This document shows positions 47,542 to 58,149 of a stretch of 64,000 bases of DNA, one piece after another (the first letter of the stretch is position 1; each line of letters begins with the position of its first letter). This DNA is from Zeimonas sediminis (GTDB taxonomy: Bacteria; Pseudomonadota; Gammaproteobacteria; Burkholderiales; Burkholderiaceae_E). The translations under genes and the position numbers were made by a program. Location of the stretch: positions 372,001 to 436,000 of the forward strand of contig NZ_JAMQYE010000001.1 in NCBI RefSeq assembly GCF_023721795.1, read 5' to 3'. A model generated the notes under the pieces. The model was not told where the DNA came from and made no database searches. It saw only the letters and a program-made list of their open reading frames with translations.

Positions 47542-48152
47542 ACGCCGGTCCGGCCGGCTGGGCGCGGACGGCCCTCGAGGTGCCGCTGCGGTACGCGAAG
47601 GCGGGCAGCAGCCTCGCGTGGGCCGCGCTGGCCGGCGCCCGCCGGTTCGACGAATTCGCGCATCACCCGCGCAACGACGTCGTGGACGCGCTCCATCGGA
47701 CCCGCTTCTACTATCACGCGCACGACGCGCATCGGTGGAACCAGGCCGAGCACGGTCACTTCCACCTGTTCGTCGACGGCGACGCGCCTGGCGATTTCAT
47801 GCACCTGGCCGCGCTGTCGCTCGACGCGCGAGGCCAGCCGCAGCGCTGGTTCTCGACCAACGGCTGGGTGACCGGCGAGCGCTGGCGGCCGGCCGACAAG
47901 GCGATCGCCGCGCTGAAGGACTTCCGTGTGTCGACCCCCGGCCGGCTCGCGCCGGTCGCGCGCTGGCTGACCGCGATGGTGGGCCTGTTCGCCACCGACC
48001 TCGAGGGCATGCTTCGCGCCCGAGATGCCCGGCTCGCCACGCGACTTTCGCGCGAGCCGATCGAGGCCGTCTGGTCCGATCGTTCGCTCGACGTCCTGAG
48101 CGAACGACCGGCAGGCCTGCAGCAGCGTCTGGCTGCGCTCGGCTTGGTCTGA
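47520..48152 (+). CDS. His-rich hypothetical protein (210 residues) of the sulfur operon
   Basis: GTG 47520 was chosen as start; it lies 22 bp inside the preceding gene in another frame, so translation is probably coupled. A GTG at 47580 is the alternative. Features: RFYYHAHDAHRWNQ followed by EHGHFHLFVDG (together about residues 60-85), a His-dense patch that could bind a metal, then SLDARGQPQRWFSTNGWVTGERW. Reminiscent of DUF6969-type proteins, but I am not sure of the family. No signal peptide. Confidence 0.7.
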   Translation: MRAEEELNAGPAGWARTALEVPLRYAKAGSSLAWAALAGARRFDEFAHHPRNDVVDALHRTRFYYHAHDAHRWNQAEHGHFHLFVDGDAPGDFMHLAALSLDARGQPQRWFSTNGWVTGERWRPADKAIAALKDFRVSTPGRLAPVARWLTAMVGLFATDLEGMLRARDARLATRLSREPIEAVWSDRSLDVLSERPAGLQQRLAALGLV

Positions 48153-48207
48153 GCGGCCGGCCCGTTCGATCGAATCCCGTCAACTCGTTCAGATGAGGAA
48201 TCCCGAC

Positions 48208-49194
48208 ATGAAATCCTGGATACGCAAGATCGGCGCGGCCGCGGCCGTCGCCCTCAGCGCCTTCGGCGCGATGGCCGCCCCCCTTCCCGGCCCCTTGGTC
48301 GATGTGTCCTGGCTCGCCGAGAACGTCGACAAGGTGAAGGTCCTCGAGATGCGCCCGGATCGCGAAAGCTTCACGGTCGCGCCCGAGTACGTGGTGAACA
48401 AGAAGACCGGCAAGAAGGTCCTCTCGGAGGTGGGCGGGCACATCCCGGGCTCGGCCTGGGTCGACGGCTCGAAGATCCGCGTCGACGTCACGGTCGACGG
48501 CCAGAAGGTCCGCTACATGCTGCCCCCGAAGGCGGAATGGGAGAGGCTCGCGCAATCCTGGGGCGTGAACAAGGGCGATGCGATCGTGATCGTGTCGCTC
48601 GGCGAGAGCGTGGCCGACCTGAACGAGGCCGCCCGCCTCTACTGGCAGTTCAAGTACTACGGCGAGGACAATGTCGCGATCCTCAACGGCGGCTCGGTCG
48701 GCTGGCTCGCGGCGGAGAGGCCGGTCAGCACGACGATCGATGAGCCGAAGCCGGGCAACTGGACGGCCAGCGCGGAGCGCAGGGAGATCCTGGCGACCAG
48801 CGAGGAGGTCGCGGCCGCTTCCGAACAAGGGAAGTCGCAACTGGTCGATGCCCGCCCGATCGCTCAGTACTACGGGCTGAACAAGAGCGGCGCGGTCACG
48901 CATTTCGGCCACGTCGCGAACGCGAAGCTCGCGCCCCAGGAGCTGCTTTCCAGGGCCTCGGGACCGGCCTCGTTCTATATGGACGCGCAGACCTATCGCA
49001 ACCTTTTCAAGGAGCTCGGCATCTCGACCACGGAGCCCACGGTCACGTACTGCAACACCGGCCACCAGGCCAGCGGCTTCTGGTTCCTGATGAGCGAGGT
49101 GCTCGGGAACACGCAGACCAAGCTCTACGACGGCTCGCTGCACCAGTGGACGCTGGAGAAGCGCCCCCTGGTCGGCGCGGTCCTGGCCAGGTAG
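48208..49194 (+). CDS. periplasmic two-domain sulfurtransferase (rhodanese)
   Basis: 328 residues. Signal peptide about 1-24 (ending MAA). Two rhodanese domains: the first (about 28-165) lacks the active cysteine, the second (about 190-325) has it in VTYCNTGHQASGFWFLM. It moves sulfane sulfur between thiosulfate or persulfides and an acceptor in the periplasm. ATG 48208 with GAGG upstream is preferred to 48193. Last gene of the sulfur operon; two terminator-like stems follow. Confidence 0.92.
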   Translation: MKSWIRKIGAAAAVALSAFGAMAAPLPGPLVDVSWLAENVDKVKVLEMRPDRESFTVAPEYVVNKKTGKKVLSEVGGHIPGSAWVDGSKIRVDVTVDGQKVRYMLPPKAEWERLAQSWGVNKGDAIVIVSLGESVADLNEAARLYWQFKYYGEDNVAILNGGSVGWLAAERPVSTTIDEPKPGNWTASAERREILATSEEVAAASEQGKSQLVDARPIAQYYGLNKSGAVTHFGHVANAKLAPQELLSRASGPASFYMDAQTYRNLFKELGISTTEPTVTYCNTGHQASGFWFLMSEVLGNTQTKLYDGSLHQWTLEKRPLVGAVLAR

Positions 49195-49214
49195 GCCTGC
49201 CAACGGCCCAGCGT

Positions 49215-49274
49215 CATCGGCTTCCGGCGAAGCCGATGGCCCGAGCCCGCGGCGCCGGATGGGCTTCCGGCGCC
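49215..49274. terminator. tandem hairpins after the rhodanese gene
   Basis: Two perfect stem-loops: CATCGGCTTC and GAAGCCGATG with loop CGGC (49215-49238), then GGCGCCGGA and TCCGGCGCC with a 6-nt loop (49251-49274), followed by GATCTTAGG. They lie between convergent genes and probably serve both strands. Confidence 0.65.
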
Positions 49275-49288
49275 GATCTTAGGCCGGC

Positions 49289-49567
49289 TCAGCCGGGGTG
49301 CCGCCGGCCCACCAGGAAGGTGTAGCCGTCGGGACCGTAGCGCTCGACGTGCTGCCGCCCGGCAGCCACCTCCAGCACGTCGCCCGGGCCGTACTCGCGC
49401 TCGGGCTCGCCGCTGCAGGCGATCCTGGCGGTGCCGGCCAGCACCAGCGCCCGCACGTCGTACGGATGGCTGTGCATGTCGATCACCAGGTTCGGCTCCA
49501 TCGTCTTCTCGACGATCTCCAGGTAGCCGTCGGCCAGCAGCTGGCGCTTGAAGGCTTCGATGTCCAT
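49289..49567 (-). CDS. small cupin protein
   Basis: 92 residues. Single cupin barrel with metal-type motif residues DMHSHPYDVRALVLAG and PGDVLEVAAGRQHVE. Ribosome site AGGAGA. Could be a sensor or small isomerase/oxygenase; substrate unknown. Confidence 0.88.
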   Translation of the reverse strand: MDIEAFKRQLLADGYLEIVEKTMEPNLVIDMHSHPYDVRALVLAGTARIACSGEPEREYGPGDVLEVAAGRQHVERYGPDGYTFLVGRRHPG

Positions 49568-49681
49568 CGGCTCGATCTCCTGATTCCGGACTGTGGCGAT
49601 CGCGCGAGCATATCGCGCGCGGGCCCGAAAAGCGGGAAGATCCCCTGATCGACACGTGCGCCCCGCGCGAAGGAGCCCGCC

Positions 49682-50125
49682 ATGAAACCGGTATCCACGA
49701 TCCTGAAGGCCAAGCCTGACAATACGGTGCACACGATCGGGCCCGGCGACTCCGTGCTGGACGCGATCACGAAGATGGCCAGCGAGAGCGTCGGGGCGCT
49801 GCTCGTCTGCGAGGAAGGCGGCCGGATCGCCGGCATCGTCACCGAGCGCGACTACGCCCGCAAGGTGATCCTGAAGGGGCGCTCGTCGAAGGACACCGCG
49901 GTCCGCGAGATCATGACCTCGCAGGTCATCTGCGTGAGCCCCGCGCACACCAACGAGCAGTGCATGGCGCTGATGACCGAGAACAGGCTGCGCCACCTGC
50001 CGGTCATCGACGGCGGCAGGCTGGCCGGGATGATCTCGATCGGCGACCTGGTCAAGGACATCATCTCGGAGCAGCAGTTCGTGATCGACCAGCTCCAGCA
50101 CTACATCATGGGGGACCGGGCCTGA
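49682..50125 (+). CDS. CBS-domain protein
   Basis: 147 residues made of two CBS repeats (about 5-65 and 75-135): VLDAITKMASESVGALLVCEE and QCMALMTENRLRHLPVID. Binds adenine nucleotides as a sensor in this family. Upstream and downstream neighbours give no clear partner. Confidence 0.93.
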   Translation: MKPVSTILKAKPDNTVHTIGPGDSVLDAITKMASESVGALLVCEEGGRIAGIVTERDYARKVILKGRSSKDTAVREIMTSQVICVSPAHTNEQCMALMTENRLRHLPVIDGGRLAGMISIGDLVKDIISEQQFVIDQLQHYIMGDRA

Positions 50126-50152
50126 CGCCCTTCCCCGCCGACAGGAGACTTC

Positions 50153-51049
50153 ATGCCCTACGCCCCTTCCGACGGCGCCCGGATCTGGTACGAAGAGACC
50201 GGGGCCGGCCGGCCGATCGTGTTCGTCCACGAGTTCGGCGGCGACCTGCGAAGCTGGGAGCAGCAGGTCCGCCAGTTCTCGCGCGACTACCGCTGCATCC
50301 GCTTCAACGCGCGCGGCTATCCGCCTTCGGACGTGCCCGAGGCGGACTCGGCCTACGGCCAGGCGCACGCGGCCGACGACATCGCCGCGGTGCTGGACGC
50401 GCTGGCCATCGAGCGCGCGCACATCGTCGGCCTGAGCATGGGCGCTTTCGCCACGCTGCACTTCGGCCTGCGGCATCCGCAACGCGCCACGGCGCTGGTG
50501 GCCGCCGGGGTCGGTTCTGGCGCGCCGCGCGAGCAGCGCGCGGCCTTCGCCGAGCAGTCGCGGGCGGCCGCGCAGCGCTTCCTGGACGAGGGCAGCGCCG
50601 CCGTCGCGCCCGAGATGGGCATGAGCGCCACCCGGATCCAGTTGCGCAACAAGGACCCGCTCGGCTGGGCCGAGGCGATCGCCCAGCTCGCCGAGCACTC
50701 GGCGCTCGGCTCGGCGCTCACGCTGCGCAACTACCAGGCCTTGCGGCCCTCGCTGTACGACCTGGAGGCCGAGCTGGCCGCCTGCGCGATCCCCACGCTG
50801 CTGATCGTCGGTGACGAGGACGAGCCCTGTCTCGACGCGAACCTGTTCCTCAAGCGCACGATGCGCAGCGCGAACCTGCTGATGCTGCCCGGCACCGGCC
50901 ACGCGGTGAACCTGGAGGAGCCCGCGGCCTTCAACGACGCGGTGGCCAGGTTCCTCGCCAGCGTCGAGCGCGGCAGCTGGCGCCCGCGGGACCCGCGCGC
51001 CGTGGTGGGCGGCGCCAGCCTGCCGATGGGGCGCGCCGCCGTCCGGTGA
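50153..51049 (+). CDS. alpha/beta hydrolase (serine nucleophile)
   Basis: 298 residues. Nucleophile Ser in GLSMGAFATLHFG, acid in LIVGDEDEPC and His in GTGHAVNLEEP. Start follows AGGAGACTTC. Its last bases overlap the rtcA GTG by 4 bp, so the two are translated together. Substrate unknown. Confidence 0.9.
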   Translation: MPYAPSDGARIWYEETGAGRPIVFVHEFGGDLRSWEQQVRQFSRDYRCIRFNARGYPPSDVPEADSAYGQAHAADDIAAVLDALAIERAHIVGLSMGAFATLHFGLRHPQRATALVAAGVGSGAPREQRAAFAEQSRAAAQRFLDEGSAAVAPEMGMSATRIQLRNKDPLGWAEAIAQLAEHSALGSALTLRNYQALRPSLYDLEAELAACAIPTLLIVGDEDEPCLDANLFLKRTMRSANLLMLPGTGHAVNLEEPAAFNDAVARFLASVERGSWRPRDPRAVVGGASLPMGRAAVR

Positions 51050-52092
51050 CCGGTCCTCTGGAACTCGACGGCGCCACCGGCGAAGGCGGCGGCCAGCTGC
51101 TTCGCACCGCGGTCGCGCTGTCGGCGATCACCGGCCGCAGGCTGCGCCTGGGCCGGATCCGGGCCGGTCGTCCGAAGCCGGGGATGGCGCCGCAGCACCT
51201 CGCGGCAGTCCGGGCCGTGGCAGCGCTGTGCGGGGCTCGGGTCGAGGGGCTGGAGCCGGGCTCGCAGCGAATCGACTTCGATCCGGGCGCGTTGCGTGCC
51301 GGCGAGCACGTGTTCGAGATCGGCACCGCAGGCAGCGTCACGCTGGTGCTGCAGGCGCTGATGCCGGTGATGGCCTGCGGGCCCGGGCGCGCCAGGGTGA
51401 GGGTCGTCGGCGGCACCGACGTCCGCGATGCCCCGCCCTTCGACTACCTGGGCCTGGTGCTGCTGCCGTTGCTCGAGAGACTGGGACTGCGAGCGAAGCT
51501 CGACTGCCCACGGCGCGGCTACTACCCGCTCGGCAACGGCGAAGTCGCCTGCGAGATCGCGCCCTCCGCCCTTCTCGCGCAGGACCTGTCCGACCCGGGG
51601 CCGATCGAGGCCATCGCGATCCGGTCGCACGTCGGCAACCTGCCCGGGCATATCGCGCAGCGGATGGCCAGCGCGGCAGCCGACGGACTCGCCGGACTGC
51701 CCGAGCCCTCGCTGCGGGTGGACGCGCTGGGCCCCGACGCGGCCTGGGGTTCCGGCGGCGCGGTCGTGCTGACCGCCCGCACGGCGCGGTCGGTTCTGGG
51801 CGCCGGCCGGGTCGCGCTGCGCGGCGTGCCGGCCGAGCGGCTCGGCGCCGAGGCGGCGGCCGAGCTGCGCGCCGACCTGACCAGCGGCGCCGGGCTCGAC
51901 GTCCACGCCGCCGACCAGTTGCTCGTCTGGATGGCGCTCGCAGGCCCGGGCGGGCGATTCACGGCCCGCGCGCTCAGCAGCCACGCCCGCACCGCGATCT
52001 GGCTGATCGAGCGCTTCCTGCCGGTGCGCTTCGTCGTCGAGCAAGGGCCGGGGCGCGTCAGCGTGACGGTTGCCGAGGCGGGCTCGCGATGA
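51046..52092 (+). CDS. rtcA: RNA 3'-terminal phosphate cyclase
   Basis: 348 residues from GTG 51046. RtcA converts RNA 3'-phosphate to the 2',3'-cyclic form using ATP. Landmarks GATGEGGGQLLRTAVALS at the N-terminus, RPKPGMAPQHL, VEIGTAGSVTLVLQ-like block, AADQLLVWMALAG, and the nucleotidyl-accepting His in SSHARTAIWLIERFLP. No rtcB is in the window. Overlaps the MJ1316 gene by 4 bp. Confidence 0.95.
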   Translation: MTGPLELDGATGEGGGQLLRTAVALSAITGRRLRLGRIRAGRPKPGMAPQHLAAVRAVAALCGARVEGLEPGSQRIDFDPGALRAGEHVFEIGTAGSVTLVLQALMPVMACGPGRARVRVVGGTDVRDAPPFDYLGLVLLPLLERLGLRAKLDCPRRGYYPLGNGEVACEIAPSALLAQDLSDPGPIEAIAIRSHVGNLPGHIAQRMASAAADGLAGLPEPSLRVDALGPDAAWGSGGAVVLTARTARSVLGAGRVALRGVPAERLGAEAAAELRADLTSGAGLDVHAADQLLVWMALAGPGGRFTARALSSHARTAIWLIERFLPVRFVVEQGPGRVSVTVAEAGSR

Positions 52093-52349
52093 TGCCGATC
52101 CACGAACTGCTTTCCCGGATCCGCTGGGACCCGGCATTCGGCAGCGCCGACTTCACGCTCGGCTACTGGGACCGGGTCCAGGAACGGATCGTGACCGTGC
52201 CGCTGCGCGAGGCGACGATCGACCCGCAGGACCACTTCGCCTTCGACGTGGTGGACGACGAGGGCGAGGTCCACCACGTGCCCTTTCACCGGGTCAGGCA
52301 GGTGTTCCGGAACGGGACCCTGATCTGGGAGCGCCCGGCGCCGCCCTGA
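52089..52349 (+). CDS. MJ1316 (DUF504) RNA cyclic-end recognition domain protein
   Basis: 86 residues, a single MJ1316/DUF504 domain: IHELLSRIRWDPAFGSADFTLGYWDR and VPLREATID, PFHRVRQVFRNGTLIWER. The domain has been predicted from gene context and fold to recognise RNA with cyclic phosphate ends. Coupled to rtcA by overlapping ATGA, which directly supports that role here. Confidence 0.9.
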   Translation: MMPIHELLSRIRWDPAFGSADFTLGYWDRVQERIVTVPLREATIDPQDHFAFDVVDDEGEVHHVPFHRVRQVFRNGTLIWERPAPP

Positions 52350-52377
52350 GCGCGCCGGCGCTCGAGCGTCCGCGCGC
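52350..52377. terminator. hairpin between convergent MJ1316 and CBS genes
   Basis: GCGCGC outer arms with the central palindrome CGCTCGAGCG; two mismatches in the arms. Confidence 0.4.
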
Positions 52378-52398
52378 CGCGATGGCGCGCGCCCGGGC

Positions 52399-52875
52399 TC
52401 AGCCTGCGTTGGCGCCGCGCGTGGCCCGCTCGCGCGTCTGTTCGGCCTTGATCACCCGCACCAGGCCGTCGACCTCCTCGGCCAGCACTTCCCACAGGTT
52501 GTCGGCGGACACGATGCCGCACAGCGCGCCGTCGGCCCCCACGACCGGCAGGCGGCGCACACCGCGCTCGCGCATCGTGGCGAGCACCGCCAGCAGGTCT
52601 TCGGTCTCGGTGGCGGTCGCCGGGTCGCCGCTCATGATGTCGCCGGCGGTCAGCGCGTCGGGCGCGGTCTCGAACGCGACGACCTCGATCGCGATGTCGC
52701 GGTCGGTCAGCATGCCGACCGGCACCTTGCGGCCGTTCTTCATCTCGATGACGACCAGGCTGCCGACGTGGGCGTCGTGCATCAGTTTTGCGCAGTCCAC
52801 GATCGGCATGTCGCGGTCGACGGTGACGACCTCGCGGACGCAGTAATCGGCAACGGTGCTGCTTCGGGCTCGCAT
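52399..52875 (-). CDS. CBS-domain protein
   Basis: 158 residues, two CBS repeats (about 8-70 and 80-140): LMHDAHVGSLVVIE, MLTDRDIAIEVVA and RERGVRRLPVVGADG. Ribosome site GAGGAAGA. Nucleotide-sensing regulatory protein of unknown target; convergent with the rtcA group and divergent from Mut7-C. Confidence 0.92.
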   Translation of the reverse strand: MRARSSTVADYCVREVVTVDRDMPIVDCAKLMHDAHVGSLVVIEMKNGRKVPVGMLTDRDIAIEVVAFETAPDALTAGDIMSGDPATATETEDLLAVLATMRERGVRRLPVVGADGALCGIVSADNLWEVLAEEVDGLVRVIKAEQTRERATRGANAG

Positions 52876-53053
52876 GGCGGATCTTCCTCGGAAAATGGGG
52901 GCGGCCGGTGCATGAACGGCCGAGGGGGCGGCCGACGCACGTCCGGTCGAGGCCGGCGGAGTGCCGACGATGCGCGAATGCTCGCACGCGGGCCGGTTCG
53001 GCGGCTTGAGAGCGGTCAACGCCGGGGCGATCGGCGCGACTTATCGTAAGCCG

Positions 53054-53827
53054 ATGACCCGGATCCGCTTCCACGGCGAGCTCAACGACCTGGTTCCCCG
53101 CCGCGCCCGCAACCGGCCCTGCGAGTTCCGCAGCGCCGAGAACGCGACGCTGAAGCACGCGATCGAGGCCTTCGGGGTGCCGCACACCGAGGTCGGAACG
53201 GTGCTCGTGCACGGGGCGCCGGCCCCACTCGATCGCCGCGTGGAACCGGGCGACACGATCGACGTGCACCCCGCTCCTGCCGTCGAGCCTGCCGACGGGC
53301 CCCCGGAGTCGGCCGAGGCGCCGCTGGAGCCGGCCGGGGCGCGCGCCCAGCCTGCCGAACGCCCGGCCTTCCTGGCCGACGCGCACCTGGGCGGCCTGGC
53401 CCGCCGCCTGCGCCTGCTCGGCTTCGACACGCTGCTGGCCGACGACGCGCCCGACGAGATGCTGGCCGAGCGGGTCGACGGCGACGGCCGCGTGCTGCTC
53501 AGCCGCGATCGCGAGCTGCTCAAGCACCGCAAGGTGCTGCGCGGCCGCTACGTCCGCGCGCAGCGCACCGACGAGCAGGCGAAGGAGGTGATCCGGCATT
53601 TCGGGCTCGCTCCGCTCGCCCGGCCGTTCAGCCGCTGCCTCGAGTGCAACGCGCCGCTGCGGTCGGCCACGCGGCAGGAAGTGCTCGAGCGCCTGCCGCC
53701 CGACGTCGCGGCGACCCACGACGCCTTCACGTTCTGCACCGGTTGCGGACGGGTCTACTGGCCCGGCTCGCACTGGCGCCGGCTGCAGGCGGTCGTGCGG
53801 GCGCTCATTTCGGAGGCGCCGCGATGA
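53054..53827 (+). CDS. Mut7-C RNase domain protein with N-terminal ubiquitin-like domain
   Basis: 257 residues. N-terminal beta-grasp (ThiS/MoaD-like) domain to about 78 ending VEPGDTIDVHPAP, then a Pro/Ala linker (80-112), then the Mut7-C PIN-like RNase: FLADAHLGGLARRLRLLGFDT, LLSRDRELLKH; a zinc ribbon ends it (CLECNAPL and FCTGCGRVYWPGSH). Predicted RNA-processing nuclease. Its 3' end overlaps the convergent malic enzyme gene by 23 bp. Confidence 0.9.
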   Translation: MTRIRFHGELNDLVPRRARNRPCEFRSAENATLKHAIEAFGVPHTEVGTVLVHGAPAPLDRRVEPGDTIDVHPAPAVEPADGPPESAEAPLEPAGARAQPAERPAFLADAHLGGLARRLRLLGFDTLLADDAPDEMLAERVDGDGRVLLSRDRELLKHRKVLRGRYVRAQRTDEQAKEVIRHFGLAPLARPFSRCLECNAPLRSATRQEVLERLPPDVAATHDAFTFCTGCGRVYWPGSHWRRLQAVVRALISEAPR

Positions 53828-55148
53828 TCCCTTCGCGCATCAGCGCCTCGGTGGCCCGCCGGGCGTCGCCGATCACCCGCGTCGCGTGGTCGATCAGCGC
53901 GTCGCGGGTCGCGGAAAGTCGCGCCACGCCTTCCCCCTGGGCAGCCATGCCCGTCGCCGCGGCCACCCGGGGATAGACCGCCCACTCGCTCATCTTCGGC
54001 ACGATGTCGGTCTCCGAGATGCCGCGCTCGCGCGCGAAGGCTGCCAGCTCGCGGGCCGCGGCGATCGCCATCGCGTCGCTGATCGTGCGGGCGCGCACGT
54101 CGAGCACGCCGCGGAAGATCGCCGGAAAGCAAAGCGAGTTGTTCACCTGATTCGGGAAGTCGCCGCGGCCGGTGGCCACGACCCGCGCGCCGGCTTCGCG
54201 GGCCGCGTCGGGCCAGATCTCTGGCACCGGGTTCGCGCAGGCGAACACGATCGCGTCGCGCGCCATGCCGCGCACCCACTCGGGCGCGATCGTGCCAGGC
54301 CCCGGCGTCGAGAAGGCCAGGCAGACGTCGGCGCCGCGCAGCGCCTCGGCGATGCCGCCCTGCACTCCCTCCGCATTCGATTCGAGGCAGATGCCCCACT
54401 TCTTGGCGAGCTCGACCGGCCTGGCGGCAATATCGGCCCGACCGCGGTGCAGCGTGCCGCCGGTGTCGCAGGCCACGATCCGGCCCGGGTCGACGCCGAC
54501 CGCCTTCAGCAGCCGGTAGCTGGCGTTGTTGGCCGCGCCGATGCCGACCATCGCGATCCGGACCTGGTCGAGCCGCTTGCCGACGACCTCGAGCGCATTC
54601 AGCAGGCCGGCCAGCACGACCACCGCGGTGCCCTGCTGGTCGTCGTGCCAGACCGGGATGTCCATCGAGCCGCGCAGCGCGTCGAGGATCCGGAAGCAGC
54701 GCGGCTGGGCGATGTCCTCGAGGTTGATCGCGCCGAACGAGGGCTCGAGCATCCGCACCGCCCGAACGAACTCGTCGTCGTCGCGCGGGCGCAGGCACAG
54801 CGCGACCGCGTCGACGCCGCCGAGGTACTTGAACAGCAGCGCCTTGCCCTCCATGACCGGCAGCCCCGCCTCGGGCCCGATGTTGCCCAGGCCCAGCACG
54901 CGGCTGCCGTCGGAGACCACCGCGATCGTGTTGCCGCGGTTGGTGTGCGCCCAGACCTGCTCGGGGTCTCGCTGGATCGCCCGGCACGGCTCGGCGACGC
55001 CGGGGCTGTACCAGACCGAGAAATCCGCCGCGCCGCCGATAGGCACCTTGGGCAGCTGCTGGATCTTGCCGCCGTAGAACGGGTGCAGGCGCAGCGCCCG
55101 CTCGCCGGGCGACTCCGCCTTGGGCCGATCCTCGTTGTCCGGGCTCAT
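53805..55148 (-). CDS. NADP-type malic enzyme, short form
   Basis: 447 residues. Oxidative decarboxylation of malate to pyruvate. Malic N-terminal domain YSPGVAEPC and LGLGNIGPEAGLPVMEGKALLFK, then the NAD(P) domain with AMVGIGAANN and FACANPVPEIWPD. It lacks the phosphotransacetylase-like C-terminal domain of longer MaeB enzymes. Cofactor preference is not decided from sequence. Confidence 0.92.
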   Translation of the reverse strand: MSPDNEDRPKAESPGERALRLHPFYGGKIQQLPKVPIGGAADFSVWYSPGVAEPCRAIQRDPEQVWAHTNRGNTIAVVSDGSRVLGLGNIGPEAGLPVMEGKALLFKYLGGVDAVALCLRPRDDDEFVRAVRMLEPSFGAINLEDIAQPRCFRILDALRGSMDIPVWHDDQQGTAVVVLAGLLNALEVVGKRLDQVRIAMVGIGAANNASYRLLKAVGVDPGRIVACDTGGTLHRGRADIAARPVELAKKWGICLESNAEGVQGGIAEALRGADVCLAFSTPGPGTIAPEWVRGMARDAIVFACANPVPEIWPDAAREAGARVVATGRGDFPNQVNNSLCFPAIFRGVLDVRARTISDAMAIAAARELAAFARERGISETDIVPKMSEWAVYPRVAAATGMAAQGEGVARLSATRDALIDHATRVIGDARRATEALMREGIIAAPPK

Positions 55149-55238
55149 TCGATTCTCTCCTCGTTCCGGTTGCTCGCATTCCCGCTCGTGCGCGGCCGTG
55201 CGCGCGTTTCCGCGCCCGCGCGGCGCCCCCGGCCCGCC

Positions 55239-56861
<1,623 letters not shown>

Positions 56862-57034
56862 GTCGTCACCTCCTGCGCGGGCGTACCGGGACCGGGAAAA
56901 CTTAGCAGCGCGCGCGCGCGGCAGGCTTGCGGCGCGTCAAGCCCCGCCCATGCCGGTTTCGGCGCGCCGCCGGCGGCCCGGACCGGCGATTTCGATTAGG
57001 CTTTCGCCTTTCAAGAGACTCCGGCCGACACGCG

Positions 57035-58072
57035 ATGAAATACCGCACCCTGCCCAGCACGAACCTGAAGGTCTCCGAGGTCTGCCTCGGCACGATGACC
57101 TGGGGCCAGCAGAATTCCGAGGCCGAGGCCCACGAGCAGCTCGACTACGCGATCTCGCAGGGCATCAACTTCATCGACACCGCCGAGATGTACCCGGTGC
57201 CGCCCAACGCGACCACGCAGGGCCGCACCGAGACCTTCCTGGGCAGCTGGCTGGGCCGCCGTCCGCGCGGCGACCTGGTCATCGCCACCAAGATCGCCGG
57301 CCCGGGGCGGCGCGACTGGATCCGCAACGGCCGCACCGACGTCACGCCGGCCAACATCGCCGAGGCGGTCGACCTGAGCCTCGAGCGGCTGCGGATCGAC
57401 TACATCGACATCTACCAGATCCACTGGCCGCAGCGGAACGTGCCGATGTTCGGGGCGGTCGAGTTCGATCCCTCGAAGGAGCGCGACGGCCCGTCGATTC
57501 GCGAGCAGGTCGAGGGCATGGCGGCGATGATCGAGGCCGGCAAGATCCGCCACTACGGGCTGTCCAACGAGACCACCTGGGGCGTGTGCGAGTTCCACCG
57601 GGTCGCGAAGGAACTCGGCGTGCCCGGTCCGGTCACGCTCCAGAACAGCTACAGCCTGGTCTCGCGCAACGTCGACGGCGACCTGGCCGAGGCGCTGTTC
57701 CGCGAGAGGATGTCGCTGCTCGCCTACAGCCCGCTGGCCGGCGGCATGCTGTCGGGCAAGTACCTGAACGGCGCGCTGCCGCCGAACACGCGCTTTGCGC
57801 TGTTCGACACGCTGGGCCAGCGCTTCCGCAAGCCGCAGGTGGTCGAGGCGATCGCCGCCTACGCGCAGCTCGCGGAGCAGCGGGGCATCACGATGGTCCA
57901 GCTCGCGCTCGGCTACGTGAAGAGCCGCTGGCACCTGGGCTCGTCGATCATCGGCGCGACGACGATGGCCCAGCTTCGCGAGGACATCGCGGCCGCGCAG
58001 TTCGAGCTCGACGCCGAGACCCTGAAGGAGATCGAGGCGATCCAGGCGCGCTTCCCGAACCCGGGCGCCTGA
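57035..58072 (+). CDS. aldo/keto reductase (Tas-like)
   Basis: 345 residues. Catalytic tetrad residues: Asp in FIDTAEMY, the Tyr in the same motif, Lys in VIATKIAGPG and His in YQIHWPQRN. NADPH site GLSNETTWG and SSIIGATTMAQL. Matches the E. coli Tas group of NADPH-dependent reductases. Divergent from the groEL gene. Confidence 0.93.
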   Translation: MKYRTLPSTNLKVSEVCLGTMTWGQQNSEAEAHEQLDYAISQGINFIDTAEMYPVPPNATTQGRTETFLGSWLGRRPRGDLVIATKIAGPGRRDWIRNGRTDVTPANIAEAVDLSLERLRIDYIDIYQIHWPQRNVPMFGAVEFDPSKERDGPSIREQVEGMAAMIEAGKIRHYGLSNETTWGVCEFHRVAKELGVPGPVTLQNSYSLVSRNVDGDLAEALFRERMSLLAYSPLAGGMLSGKYLNGALPPNTRFALFDTLGQRFRKPQVVEAIAAYAQLAEQRGITMVQLALGYVKSRWHLGSSIIGATTMAQLREDIAAAQFELDAETLKEIEAIQARFPNPGA

Positions 58073-58149
58073 GAGGCGGCAGGGCCCTGCGCGCCGCCGG
58101 CCGGCGCCGGGCCTGGCCGGCCCGGGCGATCACTGGCCGGCCGGCGCGA

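Noticed and set aside
56862-57034. CIRCE or sigma-32 control of the groEL gene
   Set aside because: No TTAGCACTC-type inverted repeat and no clear heat-shock promoter were seen in the spacer.
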